Source: Cryobacterium sp. GrIS_2_6 (lineage in GTDB: Bacteria; Actinomycetota; Actinomycetes; Actinomycetales; Microbacteriaceae). From it: a stretch of DNA of 64,000 nucleotides. The notes below the pieces were generated by a model that did not search any database, was not told the origin of the DNA, and was given only the letters and a program-made list of their open reading frames with translations. The position numbers and the translations under genes were made by a program. The stretch spans positions 2,170,001 through 2,234,000 of the forward strand of contig NZ_JAXCHP010000001.1 of the NCBI RefSeq assembly GCF_035984545.1, read 5' to 3'. This document shows, piece by piece, positions 8,398 through 17,826 of the stretch. How positions within the stretch are numbered: the stretch's first letter is position 1; each line of letters starts with the position of its first letter.

Positions 8398-9935
8398 GCA
8401 CCTCCACTGACCGTCAGATCCTGGCGCAGTCTCGATCCGTTGCCGCCTCCAGAGCCGGCCTGCCAACGGCGAGCGACGCCGTCTACACGGTCTACGTCGC
8501 TGTACTCATCGTCGCAATCGTCGCGGTGCCAGTCGTGCGATCACTAGTCCTCGGCTTGGCGAGTCCGGAAATCCTTGCCACGATCGTCGCCCCGGATAGC
8601 TCCCGGGGTGTGGGCGCAATCGCTGCAGTACTGGCAGCCTGCGCGGTCCTGATCGGGCGAACCCGAGGTCCGGTCGTACCGAGTCCGTTCCTCACTGAAT
8701 TCCTCGCGGGTAGTTACCTCGCCCGCAGCGATACCTTGCGCCGTCCGTTCTTGATCAGCGTCACCGTGCTGGCCTTGGCTGCGGTCACGGTATCTGGAAT
8801 TGTTATCGGGGCGCGGCTCCTTGGCGGGCCGACAGCGGCCATTCCGGCCGCGCTCATGGTGTTGGGCTCGATCGCGTACTCGGGCGTGCTGGCCGTGCTG
8901 TGGCTTGTCGGGCAGAGCTGTCCCCGCCGCATTACGATCCCATTGGCCATTGTCATCCTGGGCAGTGCGGTTGCAGTGGAAACCGGCGTCGACATCGTCC
9001 TGCTCGCGACCCCCTGGGGATGGCTTGCCCTGTTGTGGGAATCCCTCGGTCCGGCTGCGCCAGTCCCGTGGTGGCCAGTCATCGCCCTCGCCCTGTCACC
9101 ATTGGTCTTTCTGGCCGCTCCTGCACTGCTGAATAACCTCCGCAGCCCTGAAATCATGGCGCAAGCCCGCCGCTGGCAGTCAATCGGCACTCTGGTGCAG
9201 ACCGGCGATATTGCCGGAGCGTCAGGCGCCCTCCGCACCCCACCGACACGAGGGAGGCACTGCCGGATCTCCTTCACCGGGCCACTGCCGATCGTGATTC
9301 TGCAGCGCGACATCGGATCCGCACGGCGGTTCCCAGTGCGGACTACACTCGGCTCTCTGGCTCTCGTCGGAGCAGGGTGGTTGAACGCCCAAACTGCTTC
9401 AGCCACTGACGGAATCGACTGGGTCATGGCCCTGGCCGGGGTACTCCTCGCCTACCTCGCCGCCGGCGTGTGGTGCGACGGGCTGCGAAACGCTAACGAG
9501 AACGTCGGCCCGTCGTCGCTGTATGGACGGAGCGCCCTGACCATGATCGGCTCCCATGCGCTGCTCCCCGGTCTCGCCTGCCTCCTTCTCGGATCCATAG
9601 GTGCCATTGCTGCCGTGCCGGGCGGGGCACCAATCGGTGTCCTGCCGTGGTGGATGCTGGTGTCGGTCTTCATCGCTCTGGTGCGGATTCTGGACTGTGC
9701 CAAAGGACCGATGCCCATCGGTCTGCTCCTTCCCGTCGTCACGCCAGCTGGCGACGTGTCCATTTTGAACGTGATCGCGTGGCAAGCCGACGCCCTCATC
9801 ATCGTGCTCACCACGGCGGGAGGACTGAGCGTGCTTGCCTCAACCGCCGGACCAGAAGCGGCCATATGGCTCACTGCAGGCATCGGAATCGTGGCCGCCC
9901 TCGCCGGACGACGCATTCGAGCCCTCGGCAATTGA
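8394..9935 (+). CDS. Multi-pass membrane protein, likely permease of the ABC pair
   Basis: A 513-aa, very hydrophobic protein with about 10-12 predicted membrane segments and a cytoplasmic loop near residues 255-300 (RSPEIMAQARRWQS and following). It starts with GTG inside the end of the ATPase gene. Coupling and composition support a role as the membrane partner of the ABC ATPase. I recognise no substrate-specific motif. Its size and the lone ATPase resemble exporters of peptides or antibiotics, but that is inference. Confidence 0.75.
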   Translation: MSTSTDRQILAQSRSVAASRAGLPTASDAVYTVYVAVLIVAIVAVPVVRSLVLGLASPEILATIVAPDSSRGVGAIAAVLAACAVLIGRTRGPVVPSPFLTEFLAGSYLARSDTLRRPFLISVTVLALAAVTVSGIVIGARLLGGPTAAIPAALMVLGSIAYSGVLAVLWLVGQSCPRRITIPLAIVILGSAVAVETGVDIVLLATPWGWLALLWESLGPAAPVPWWPVIALALSPLVFLAAPALLNNLRSPEIMAQARRWQSIGTLVQTGDIAGASGALRTPPTRGRHCRISFTGPLPIVILQRDIGSARRFPVRTTLGSLALVGAGWLNAQTASATDGIDWVMALAGVLLAYLAAGVWCDGLRNANENVGPSSLYGRSALTMIGSHALLPGLACLLLGSIGAIAAVPGGAPIGVLPWWMLVSVFIALVRILDCAKGPMPIGLLLPVVTPAGDVSILNVIAWQADALIIVLTTAGGLSVLASTAGPEAAIWLTAGIGIVAALAGRRIRALGN

Positions 9936-10092
9936 CCAGCTGTCGAGGACCAGCCGCCGACCCACGATTCTCCCGGATGCACAGAAGCCAAACGACTGGG
10001 CCCGAGCGCCATCCGTGCCCGTAGCCGGAACCCCTTGCGCACGGGCGAACCCCGCCCGGTAGCTTGATCTGGCAGGCTGCCCAAAGCTAGAT

Positions 10093-10425
10093 TCAGCTCG
10101 TTGCGGCTCCCGCCCCTCGCCAGGCGGCCACGACGGACCACCCGAGGAATAGAAACAAGAACACGATGGGAGCAGTCGTGGCCTCCGGTATGAACTGGGC
10201 TGTCCCTGCAGCGATCGCGACCAGAACGAAGCCAATCCATGACGGCACCCGAGCGGCCCTATGGCCTGCTACCCACGCAGCATCACTGGCCATCGTGGGC
10301 GGAATCCTGAGCCCAACGAAACCATTGCGGCGAATCTTTCCCGACGCGGCAAGCTGCGTCACAATGACGACGAGGAACATTGCGGCAGCAATGATGTAGG
10401 CGGCGAAATTCGTTTCGTAAGTCAT
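10093..10425 (-). CDS. SdpI-like membrane protein
   Basis: A 110-aa protein with three hydrophobic segments (about residues 8-28, 62-78 and 84-104). Between them lies KIRRNGFVGLRIPPTMASDA, the conserved core of SdpI/YhfL-type proteins, which in Bacillus protects against a secreted killing peptide. In actinobacteria this short form is common and its job is not established. It converges with the ABC permease gene. Confidence 0.8.
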   Translation of the reverse strand: MTYETNFAAYIIAAAMFLVVIVTQLAASGKIRRNGFVGLRIPPTMASDAAWVAGHRAARVPSWIGFVLVAIAAGTAQFIPEATTAPIVFLFLFLGWSVVAAWRGAGAATS

Positions 10426-10678
10426 GCCTCAGGGTATCGACACCGCACAACATCAGCCGGTGTCGCGTAGCTGGGAATCGACTTCGCACGCGAATACCGG
10501 CTGCTTGACGGCGACGAGTCCCAGTCCGTTTTCGACAGGCCCGCGAAAGGACCGCTTAAGTCGGCCCAGCAAGTCTCGCGTCACGATGCCGCTCGAGCGC
10601 GACACTGGCGTCCGGGCCCCGGCCCGGGCCTCCGAGAGGTCGCGCCGTCAGAGGTGCACATGGCCGCAAGCCGAACCC

Positions 10679-10927
10679 TCAACGCAGCGTTCCCGCGCGC
10701 ATCTCAACCTTCTCGGTGAGGGACGGTAGCCAGAGGAACGCGGGCATCGACAATCGTGGACGGTCCCGGAAGAGCCCGTCCCAGCGCGCCCAAAGCACGA
10801 ATGCGATCAGGTAAACGGCGCCGGCCGCGAGCGGCAGCCCCGCAGCATGCCAGGTGTTCCCAGCCGAGGCGAACCAGTCGGTGTAGGGGATCCCGGAGCT
10901 CGCAGCGATTGCGGTGCGGGCAAACAC
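10679..10927 (-). pseudogene. N-terminal fragment of a CPBP-type intramembrane protease gene
   Basis: The translated 82 aa (SGIPYTDWFASAGNTWHAAG, then a membrane segment and LWARWDGLFRDRPRLSMPAF) match the N-terminal membrane region that precedes the catalytic domain in actinobacterial CPBP (CAAX-type) proteases. The catalytic EExxxR part is absent, and the frame ends in unrelated sequence after about residue 68. It is probably a remnant. Assignment is from family memory only. Confidence 0.5.
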
Positions 10928-11050
10928 CGTATTTCATTGATGAGTTCGTTCGTGGCCCCTTGTCCGTAGGCTCCTTGGCGGCCACGCTTGATGCAGCGGC
11001 CACTCTGGCCTTCGGCCCGGGTCAGCTGGTGTGCGGTCCAAGGAGGAGCC

Positions 11051-11478
11051 ATGCGCGAAGCAGACGAAATGCGTCAGGCGTACGAACGCCTCATTGCCGC
11101 AGTCGGAGCGAACGATCCGGTGGCACTGGCCGAAATCCTCAGTCCGGGCATTGTGGACCACAGTGCCCTCCCGGGCCAACCGCCGGGCCTTGCCGGCATA
11201 ACCCTCTTGATGCGGGGGATGACGCCAGCCTCGCGGGTCTCACCGGAGCGGTCGAGGACACCGTGGTAGAGGGAGACAAAATCTCGGGCCGGATCACGTG
11301 GCGCGGGACCCACGTGGGGCCCTTCCTGGGCCTGCCGGCGACCGGCAAGCCCGTGAGATTCAGCGCCATGCATGTACTACGGTTCGAGGACGGCCTGGCC
11401 ACTGAATGGTGGGGCGTGCCCGACCTCTTTGGAGCGCTCACAGACCTGGGTGCCACGTTCGAACTAGCGCCAGGCTGA
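11051..11478 (+). pseudogene. SnoaL-like/ester-cyclase-like gene with a frameshift
   Basis: It starts at an ATG with a strong AAGGAGGAG RBS. The first frame gives MREADEMRQAYERLIAAV and DHSALPGQPPGLAGI, a typical SnoaL-fold start. It runs out near 11269. The remaining family sequence, LTGAVEDTVVEG, ITWRGTHVGPFLGLPATG and LATEWWGVPDLFGAL, follows in another frame from about 11220 to the stop at 11478. The total of 428 nt is not a multiple of three, which suggests a 1-nt change near 11210-11225. Repaired, the product would be about 142 aa, the family norm. Confidence 0.75.
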
Positions 11479-11585
11479 AATGCTCGGCGATGTGACAGGG
11501 CGTGGCGCGCGTCTCGGGTCGGCTGCTGGGTTTGTGTCCTCGTTTGTGGGCCTGGGGCTTCCCTGCGTCTTTGGGACAACGGGGG

Positions 11586-12827
11586 TCAGGTGGGGAGGCG
11601 GTTGATCAAGGTGAGTGCAGCGGCGGTGGCCAGGTCGCGGTCGTGGGTGAGTACGAACTCGTACGAGCCCTCGGCGTGGTTGCTGGGGTTGACCTCGCGC
11701 GCCGCCAGGACTGCGGCGAAATCCGCTGTGAGCACCACGATGTCCCACTCGTCGAGCAGGGGGTCGGTCGGGCCGATTTGGGCCACGCGGATGCGGCTGT
11801 CTCGCTCGATCTCAGCGTCCCCGGCCATGTATACCGCCACCAGGCCTGCCGTCTCAGCGAGTGCGCGGTAGCGTCGTCTGGTGTCGGGCGTGAGGTTGCG
11901 CTGGTGTTGGAATGTCGAGAGCACCACGGCCGAGTTACCGCTGGCCAGTGCGCGGGATTCCAGGAAGATGCTCATCTCCACCAGCAGTGCCCGGTTCGAC
12001 AGGCGCGGGGTGCGCATCGGCGCCACAACCTCATACGGGGTGCCGCTCGGCGACACCGTGACCGCGGGGTCGGCGGGAAAAGTGATCCCGGTGAGGGCGG
12101 CCGCGTTGGGGACTTCGGCCACTGGGCGGCCGAAGAGCCAGCCCTGCCCGTAGGTGGCCCCGAGCGCGCGAGCGGTGACCCGGTGCTTCTCGGTCTCGAC
12201 GCCCTCGGCGAGCACGACGGCACCGGTTCGTTCAGCGTGCGCGGCGACGGCGCTCATCACCCGGGCAGCGTCCTGGCCGGGACGCTCGCGGATGAGAGCC
12301 ATGTCGAGTTTTATCAGGTCGGGTGCCAGCAGGGGCAGCAGGGCGAGCGAGGCCGGATCGGCGCCGAGATCGTCTATGGCTATGCGATAGCCCAACGCCC
12401 GTGCCCGGTCGATGGCGTAGAGAAGCCCGGAAGGATCGTTCATGAGGGCACGTTCCGTGACCTCGAGTACGGCGGCGGCCGGCGGATGAGGCGTGTCGGC
12501 AAGGTCGGATCGGCGCAACGATCCCGGCTCCACATTTACGAAAAGCGTGTGCGCAGTGGTGAAGCCCTGCTCGGTGGCGGTGCGGACGCTCGACAGCCAA
12601 CAGGACAGGTCGAGATCGGTGACGCGGTCAAGCTCGTGAGCGCGCTCGAAGAGCGCAGTCGGATTGTGGAACTCGGTGTCGACCGGGCCTCGGCTGAGTG
12701 CCTCGTAGGCCACGACGGTGCCGGACTCGAGTTCGACAATGGATTGGAAACGGGTGTTGATCAGCCTGTCAGCGAGAATCTTACTGAACAGGGCGTCGGA
12801 CTCGCGCGCCTTCACTGTCGTCCCCAC
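11586..12827 (-). CDS. EAL-domain protein with C-terminal DICT domain (c-di-GMP phosphodiesterase)
   Basis: The N-terminal two thirds is an EAL domain with all the expected catalytic signatures: YEALSR, FVNVEP, LEVTER, IDDLGAD, IKLDM, LAEGVET and GQGWLFG. It should hydrolyse cyclic di-GMP. The C-terminal about 150 aa, with SNRALLVEMSIFLESRALAS, VLSTFQHQRNLTPDT and VVLTADFAAVLAAREV, matches the DICT sensory domain that often accompanies GGDEF or EAL modules. No membrane segment is seen, so it is cytoplasmic. The GTG at 12827 has GGGGGA just upstream; a TTG at 12839 is also possible. No diguanylate cyclase gene is adjacent. Confidence 0.9.
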   Translation of the reverse strand: MGTTVKARESDALFSKILADRLINTRFQSIVELESGTVVAYEALSRGPVDTEFHNPTALFERAHELDRVTDLDLSCWLSSVRTATEQGFTTAHTLFVNVEPGSLRRSDLADTPHPPAAAVLEVTERALMNDPSGLLYAIDRARALGYRIAIDDLGADPASLALLPLLAPDLIKLDMALIRERPGQDAARVMSAVAAHAERTGAVVLAEGVETEKHRVTARALGATYGQGWLFGRPVAEVPNAAALTGITFPADPAVTVSPSGTPYEVVAPMRTPRLSNRALLVEMSIFLESRALASGNSAVVLSTFQHQRNLTPDTRRRYRALAETAGLVAVYMAGDAEIERDSRIRVAQIGPTDPLLDEWDIVVLTADFAAVLAAREVNPSNHAEGSYEFVLTHDRDLATAAALTLINRLPT

Positions 12828-12932
12828 AGCGTCCCCCAATCCGCGCCGGGGCGCGATCTACTGCAGTCTAGCGATGGGCCGGCGGGATGTCGGCAACACA
12901 CGTTTCAAGGCCGTGTCTGAACAGCCAAGGGA

Positions 12933-13202
12933 TCACCTTTCGGCGTTGACGATCCGGAAATCGCCGAGCTTCGTCCACCCGTCAAGCACGACGTCGTTGG
13001 CGACCACAATTCTGGCGTTGCCTGTCCCGGCGCTGCTGACCCGTATCTGGGTTGCGTTGCCGTCTGACCCGCAGCTTGAGGCTGTCCCCGCCGATGGGTT
13101 GGAGAGCACGAGGCAGAAGCCGGACCGCCCCAAGTCCGGATCGACGTATTTCGTTACGAAGTAGCTCGGACCCCTCGAGCTCTGGCCGTTGTAGACGGGC
13201 AC
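12933..13202 (-). pseudogene. C-terminal fragment of a secreted or membrane hypothetical protein
   Basis: The frame gives about 89 aa with SGFCLVLSNPSAGTASSCGS and DGWTKLGDFRIV. This resembles the extracytoplasmic C-terminal tail of Microbacteriaceae hypothetical proteins, where two Cys flank such a segment. The only start is a GTG at 13202 with no RBS, and no signal peptide or membrane segment remains, so it is probably truncated at the 5' end. Confidence 0.4.
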
Positions 13203-13274
13203 CCGAATCGTCTGTCCAGAAAACGATCAGACGGGCGCAGTATCGTCGCGGGCAGATTGAGGAGAGGAAGCATC

Positions 13275-13562
13275 ATGATCGCCGGCCGTTTGCAGACCCG
13301 CACCTCTGAGGACATCGAGGTCCGCGCTTTGTCTGGTTGCCAGTGGAGAGTCATCGACCGCCGCATCGCCAGAAACAATGCTCTCTGCCTGGTTGGCTTC
13401 ATCAACAAGAACCACGGCCGCTATGAGGTCATGGAATTCCTTGACCCGGTTGAGCGCACTGTCTTCCCGAGTCTGGAGGGAGCGATATCGTCTTTCGTGA
13501 ACTCGCCATCCACCATCATTGACCGCAGCCTGTCGGAGAAAACAAACAGAACACTCATCTAG
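13275..13562 (+). CDS. Small hypothetical protein
   Basis: A 95-aa soluble protein that starts at an ATG after a good GAGGAAG RBS. It contains WRVIDRRI..NNALCLVGFINK, YEVMEF and FPSLEGAISSF. The pattern suggests a small beta-rich fold that I associate with hypothetical proteins of Microbacteriaceae. No function can be assigned. Confidence 0.65.
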   Translation: MIAGRLQTRTSEDIEVRALSGCQWRVIDRRIARNNALCLVGFINKNHGRYEVMEFLDPVERTVFPSLEGAISSFVNSPSTIIDRSLSEKTNRTLI

Positions 13563-13979
13563 TTGGATGTTACTGGCGTCCCGGACTGCACTCGCCACCG
13601 ATCTTTGGTCGAAGCCCATGATTCACCGGTGCCCGGCTTCTGCGCGGCATTCCGACTGCGCGAATCCGGCACCCCTAATACAGAAAATGCTTCTTGGCTT
13701 TGCGTATGTGCAGTCCCGACCTGGAGACCATGGCTTGATCGGGCGGGCCGAACAGGTGCGGCTTGTCGCGCCGCCGACGAGGACTAGGAACTGGCCCAGT
13801 GCTGGTCCAAATAACACGATCGATACCTGCCGGCCGACCCGGATGCGTACGAAGTGACGTGAAAGTCCGAGTCGTTGATTCAGGGTGCGGAGGGAAACCT
13901 GCCCGCGCTCACCCGTGCCTCGTTCGTGGGATGGGTTTACTATGACGAAAACGCTTGATTGAACTGGAAGGGACCGATC
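13563..13979. other. Non-coding gap upstream of the CsbD gene
   Basis: About 0.4 kb without a convincing gene. It should hold the promoter of the CsbD-like gene. A minus-strand open frame that crosses both this gap and the CsbD gene is not coding-like. Confidence 0.5.
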
Positions 13980-14150
13980 ATGAGTGGTACGGACAAAATC
14001 AAGAACGCGACCGAGAAAGTCGTGGGCACAGGCAAGGAAGCTGTTGGGAAGGCAACCGACAATCCCAAGCTCGAAGCAGAGGGCAAAGCCGATCACGCTA
14101 AGGGCAGCCTCAAGCAGGCCGGTGAGAACGTCAAAGACGCTCTGAAGTAA
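13980..14150 (+). CDS. CsbD family stress-response protein
   Basis: A 56-aa, highly charged protein with the CsbD pattern: KIKNATEKVVGTGKEAVG, then a Lys/Glu/Ala repeat and GSLKQAGENVKDALK. CsbD-like proteins rise in general stress in many bacteria; their mechanism is unknown. The ATG at 13980 has GGAAGGGA upstream. A perfect hairpin follows the stop. Confidence 0.9.
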   Translation: MSGTDKIKNATEKVVGTGKEAVGKATDNPKLEAEGKADHAKGSLKQAGENVKDALK

Positions 14151-14171
14151 AACCGAAGCTCTTCAGGGCCG

Positions 14172-14203
14172 GTCCCGATACCCGCAACAGCCCGTATCGG
14201 GAC
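14172..14203 (+). terminator. Hairpin after the CsbD gene
   Basis: Perfect 10-bp arms GTCCCGATAC and GTATCGGGAC with a 12-nt loop lie 21 nt after the stop. No T-run follows, so it may be a rho-independent-like or mRNA-protecting hairpin. Confidence 0.65.
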
Positions 14204-14664
14204 GCTGATAAGCGCCTGCAGCCGGGCCAACCATTAACACTCAGGGTCTTGCCTTGTTTCTCTGTCGGGCCGGAGCCCACGACTCTGCACACTTTCGCTT
14301 ATCTCCTTCAGCGCTTTTCGGGTCGCGGCAGCGCACCCTATAGACGGGCTGATACCGCAGGAACGCGAACTTGCACACAGTTGGCGAGTAGCGCTTGGTG
14401 GGTTGTTCCAACTGAAATCAGGATCGTCACAGTCCTCGGCCTCATCATCACGCTCATCCCCGCGACAGCGGTCGCGCGAAAGCGGTCGCGCGATAGCGGA
14501 ACGGTGGCGCTTCACGGTTCGCTCTACGCAGGTTCGGCCCATTCGGCGTTTCCTTGCGGTACCTGTGCAAAAATGTCGGTGTGTCCTGGTCTGTCTGCAA
14601 CGAGCCGACGACCGTGGCGGGGCAACCCAAACGGCAAGACCGGACCGATGCAGACGGGAAGACA
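14204..14664. other. Non-coding gap
   Basis: About 0.46 kb with no supported gene. It contains a tandem pair of the 13-bp unit AGCGGTCGCGCGA at 14467-14494. Several overlapping open frames on both strands resemble no family. Confidence 0.5.
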
Positions 14665-14907
14665 ATGAACGAGAAGTCCACCTACCGCGCCATCTTCTAT
14701 GGTGCCAACCCGATCGCGTCCGGCACGGAACGAGAACTGGCCTTCGTCGACGGCGGCTACCAACAGACAGTCACCCTCGAGGTGGACGAGGAAGGCACCA
14801 TTGTCCGCCGGGTATTCAAGCTGGGGCATATGACCGAAGAACCGATCGCGTACCAGTACGTCGAAGACATGCACGATGCTGCGGCCGAACCGGACGTTCC
14901 CAACTAA
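14665..14907 (+). CDS. Small hypothetical protein
   Basis: An 80-aa acidic soluble protein (YRAIFYGANPIASGTERELA, VDEEGTIVRRVFKLGHM, YQYVEDMHDA). It starts at an ATG after GGGAAGACA. No family is recognised. The composition and length fit small stress-linked proteins found near CsbD genes, but no role can be inferred. Confidence 0.55.
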   Translation: MNEKSTYRAIFYGANPIASGTERELAFVDGGYQQTVTLEVDEEGTIVRRVFKLGHMTEEPIAYQYVEDMHDAAAEPDVPN

Positions 14908-15084
14908 GCCTAGTAACGGCGCGCCCAGGATTCACCTCTCAAGGGCATCGGCGGCCGTAACGCGGGAGTGGTTGAGGATGATGCGGAGGTCGAACGTCCG
15001 GTAGTGAACGCGCGTCCGAGGCGCGGGTCGGTTTGCCGTCAGTCGGGCACGCGTGTCCTCCTGGGGGCTGAAGACGCGCGAGGA

Positions 15085-17520
15085 TCAGTTTGTCGTGGGC
15101 CGGTTGGGGTTGAATCCTTTTCTGAGTTCCGCCGGTGCGATTAAGACCAGCGCTAGTGCCATGGACACGATCAGGTCGGTGGGGGCCACCCATGCGAAGT
15201 GCAATGCGTCGCGCAGCGGCGGGAGATAAATGGCGAGAAGAAGGAAGGCGACTGCTGTAATCGCCCAGAGGTTCATGATGCGGTTGGTGAGCAGGCCGTG
15301 GTGCAGTATCCAGTCGCGGTCGCTGCGCGAGATGAAGGCTAACGCGACGTGACCAATCATCCAGGCGGCAAATGCGCATGCCTGCACTTGCGCGGTGGAC
15401 AGCCCTCTCCAGTTGGCCCACGCGTAAGCGGCCATGACTGCAGCGAACAGCAGTCCGCCCTTGAACAAGATGGTTCGCAAGGCGGCACCGTCGATGAGTG
15501 GACCGCGGGCACGGCGCGGTTGGCGCCGGGCAATGTCGGCTTCTGCGGGTTCAGCGACGAAACCAGCGGAGGCCGCGAGGTCCATGAACAATTCCAGCAC
15601 GATGATCTGGATTGGCGAGAATGGTAGGGGGAGTCCGACCAGTACCGGCAACAGGAAAATCGCGATCAAACCGACCTTGACCGCGAGGTAATAATTGACT
15701 CCCTTGCGCAGGTTGTCGAAAAAGTGTCGCCCCTCGAACACGCCGCGCGCCAGTGTTGCGTAGTTGTCATCGGCCAATATAGCTTGCGCCGCTTCCTTGG
15801 CCACGTCGGTGCCCTTGATGCCCATAGCGATTCCGACGTCGGCGGCCTTGAGCGCCAGTGCGTCGTTGACGCCGTCTCCCGTTACCGCCACTACCTCGCC
15901 ATTTTTCTGTAAGGCCTGCACCAAACGGTATTTGTGCTGGGGGGTGGCGCGTGCGAAGACGGAAACGTCCTGCACGACCTGGGCGAGCTTCGTATCGTCG
16001 AATTGATCCAGTTCCTCGCCGGTGAGTACTCGATCGGCTGCGATGCCAACGTCCCGGGCAATAGCTGCGGCGGTGGCCGGGTGATCGCCGGTGACCATCA
16101 CGGTGCGGATACCCGCGCGTGCCACCTGCGCGAGAGTGGCGTGCACTCCGGGCCTCGGCGGGTCAGCCAGGGCCACGAGGCCGGCGATGTCGAGGTCGTG
16201 TTCCAGCTCGTCCAGCGGCACATCTGTTGAATGGGCGTCGATCGTGCGCGTGGCCGCGGCAATGACCCGCCGTCCTTGGGCTGTTTCTTCGGCAAGTTGT
16301 TCGCGAAGCGTCCCCGGCACTTCACGGCAGCGATCGAAGATCTCCTCCGGCGCTCCGGTCAGGTGAAGGCGCAACGACCCGTCCTGGTGTTGCCACAGCA
16401 CCGCTTTGCTGCGTCGGCCGGCGCCTGGGTGGCGCAACTGCAGGATCTCGCCGACCGGCTTCGCCATGCCAAGACTGTGAGCGCGCTCGAGTACGGCTTG
16501 TTCTAACGGGTCCGGAACATCTGGGGAGACTGTGCCCAATGCGGCTTCAAGAACTGTGTGTTCCTGTTCTTGGGGCCACACGGTCGCCACGTGCATGCGG
16601 CTCTCGGTCAAGGTACCGGTCTTGTCCGTGAGGATGACCGTGGCGTCGCCCAGAGTCTCGGCCGCGCGCAGCCGCTTGACGAGGAACTTCTGTCGCGACA
16701 GCCGGTAGGCGCCGAGCCCCAGGACCATGGTGATGATGATGGGCAGTTCCTCAGGAATAGTCGCGAACGCGAGCGAGAGCCCGGTGAGGATCATCTGCCG
16801 CAGGTCGCCGCCGCGCGCGATTCCGATCAGCGGAATAACAACGGAGAAGGACACCGCGACCCAGACCAGCTTTTTCGCTAGGGATTTCATCGCCAGTTGT
16901 AGCGGCGTCTTAGGTGGCTTTACGGTGCCAAGCTGGGCAGCGAGCTGGCCCAGCCGGGTGGCGCTGCCAGTAGCGGTGGCTTCGCCCTCGCCTTCGCCCG
17001 CCAGGACCACAGTGCCGGCGTAGACGACATCACCGACGGACTTCTCCGCGGGCAATGATTCGCCGGTGAGGGTCGACTCGTCCACGCTGAAGTTGATGGT
17101 GTCGGTAAGCGTTGCATCGGCTGCGACTCGTACGCCGGGTGCCAGGATCAGTAGGTCGCCCGGCACGACCGTTTCGGTGTCTGTCGTGATGACTTGGCCT
17201 GCGCGGCGTACCCGCGTCTGGGGCTCGGAGAGGCGTCCGAGGGCGCCGATGGCACGTTTGGCACGAAATTCATTGGCAACTTCCGCCGTCACCAACAGCA
17301 GAATCACGACGAAGATAGTGATGGCGTCCCCGAGCCCACCCCACACGCTGTAGAGCACGCCCACGCCCAGCAACAGCAGAATCATCGGCTCCCTGATTTC
17401 CTCCGCAGCGATTGCCCAAAAGCGCACCGGGGCGGGCGTGAACAGCCGATTCGGCCCCGAACGAGCGAGACGGGCGGTGGCTTCAGCAACAGTGAGGCCG
17501 GGGTGGACGGATATTTTCAC
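15085..17520 (-). CDS. P2-type cation-transporting ATPase
   Basis: An 811-aa HAD-type P-type ATPase. The actuator motif TGES is at 152-155, the membrane motif PEELP at 256-260, the phosphorylation site DKTGTLT at 299-305 (Asp299), and the hinge TGDGVNDALALKAADVG lies further on. Ten membrane segments are apparent. PEELP and the short cytoplasmic N-terminus place it with bacterial calcium/magnesium-like P2 pumps and not with the heavy-metal P1B group, since there is no CPC or HMA domain. The ion is not fixed by sequence. It starts with GTG at 17520 without a strong RBS. Confidence 0.9.
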   Translation of the reverse strand: MKISVHPGLTVAEATARLARSGPNRLFTPAPVRFWAIAAEEIREPMILLLLGVGVLYSVWGGLGDAITIFVVILLLVTAEVANEFRAKRAIGALGRLSEPQTRVRRAGQVITTDTETVVPGDLLILAPGVRVAADATLTDTINFSVDESTLTGESLPAEKSVGDVVYAGTVVLAGEGEGEATATGSATRLGQLAAQLGTVKPPKTPLQLAMKSLAKKLVWVAVSFSVVIPLIGIARGGDLRQMILTGLSLAFATIPEELPIIITMVLGLGAYRLSRQKFLVKRLRAAETLGDATVILTDKTGTLTESRMHVATVWPQEQEHTVLEAALGTVSPDVPDPLEQAVLERAHSLGMAKPVGEILQLRHPGAGRRSKAVLWQHQDGSLRLHLTGAPEEIFDRCREVPGTLREQLAEETAQGRRVIAAATRTIDAHSTDVPLDELEHDLDIAGLVALADPPRPGVHATLAQVARAGIRTVMVTGDHPATAAAIARDVGIAADRVLTGEELDQFDDTKLAQVVQDVSVFARATPQHKYRLVQALQKNGEVVAVTGDGVNDALALKAADVGIAMGIKGTDVAKEAAQAILADDNYATLARGVFEGRHFFDNLRKGVNYYLAVKVGLIAIFLLPVLVGLPLPFSPIQIIVLELFMDLAASAGFVAEPAEADIARRQPRRARGPLIDGAALRTILFKGGLLFAAVMAAYAWANWRGLSTAQVQACAFAAWMIGHVALAFISRSDRDWILHHGLLTNRIMNLWAITAVAFLLLAIYLPPLRDALHFAWVAPTDLIVSMALALVLIAPAELRKGFNPNRPTTN

Positions 17521-17826
17521 TGGAATTTCTTTCTTATCGGTACAGCGCTACTCGCGTTTCGAGGACACCGGGTGAGTCCAGATTCAGGAGTACGGTCATT
17601 TCGTTCATCACGGCCACCGACCGAAGCTTCCTTGACCATGCATTTCCATGCTAGATCGTTCCGATATGCCCAATATCGCAGTCGGAGCGGCAGTGACACC
17701 GCACCAATCTGTCACAGCTCATCCCCGGTGAGCGGACCGCGTTTTCCGATCACCAAGACCGCCAGGACCAGGCGCAAGGACCCGCATGGTCACAGACGAC
17801 GTGGACGCGGGCTTGTCCATGTTTAG
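17521..17826. other. Gap between the P-type ATPase gene and the M56 gene
   Basis: About 0.3 kb between two genes on the same strand. It likely holds the ATPase promoter. No gene seen. Confidence 0.5.

Noticed and set aside
13623..14096. A 157-codon minus-strand frame over the CsbD gene
   Set aside because: It covers a clear CsbD gene on the other strand, and its own product matches nothing.
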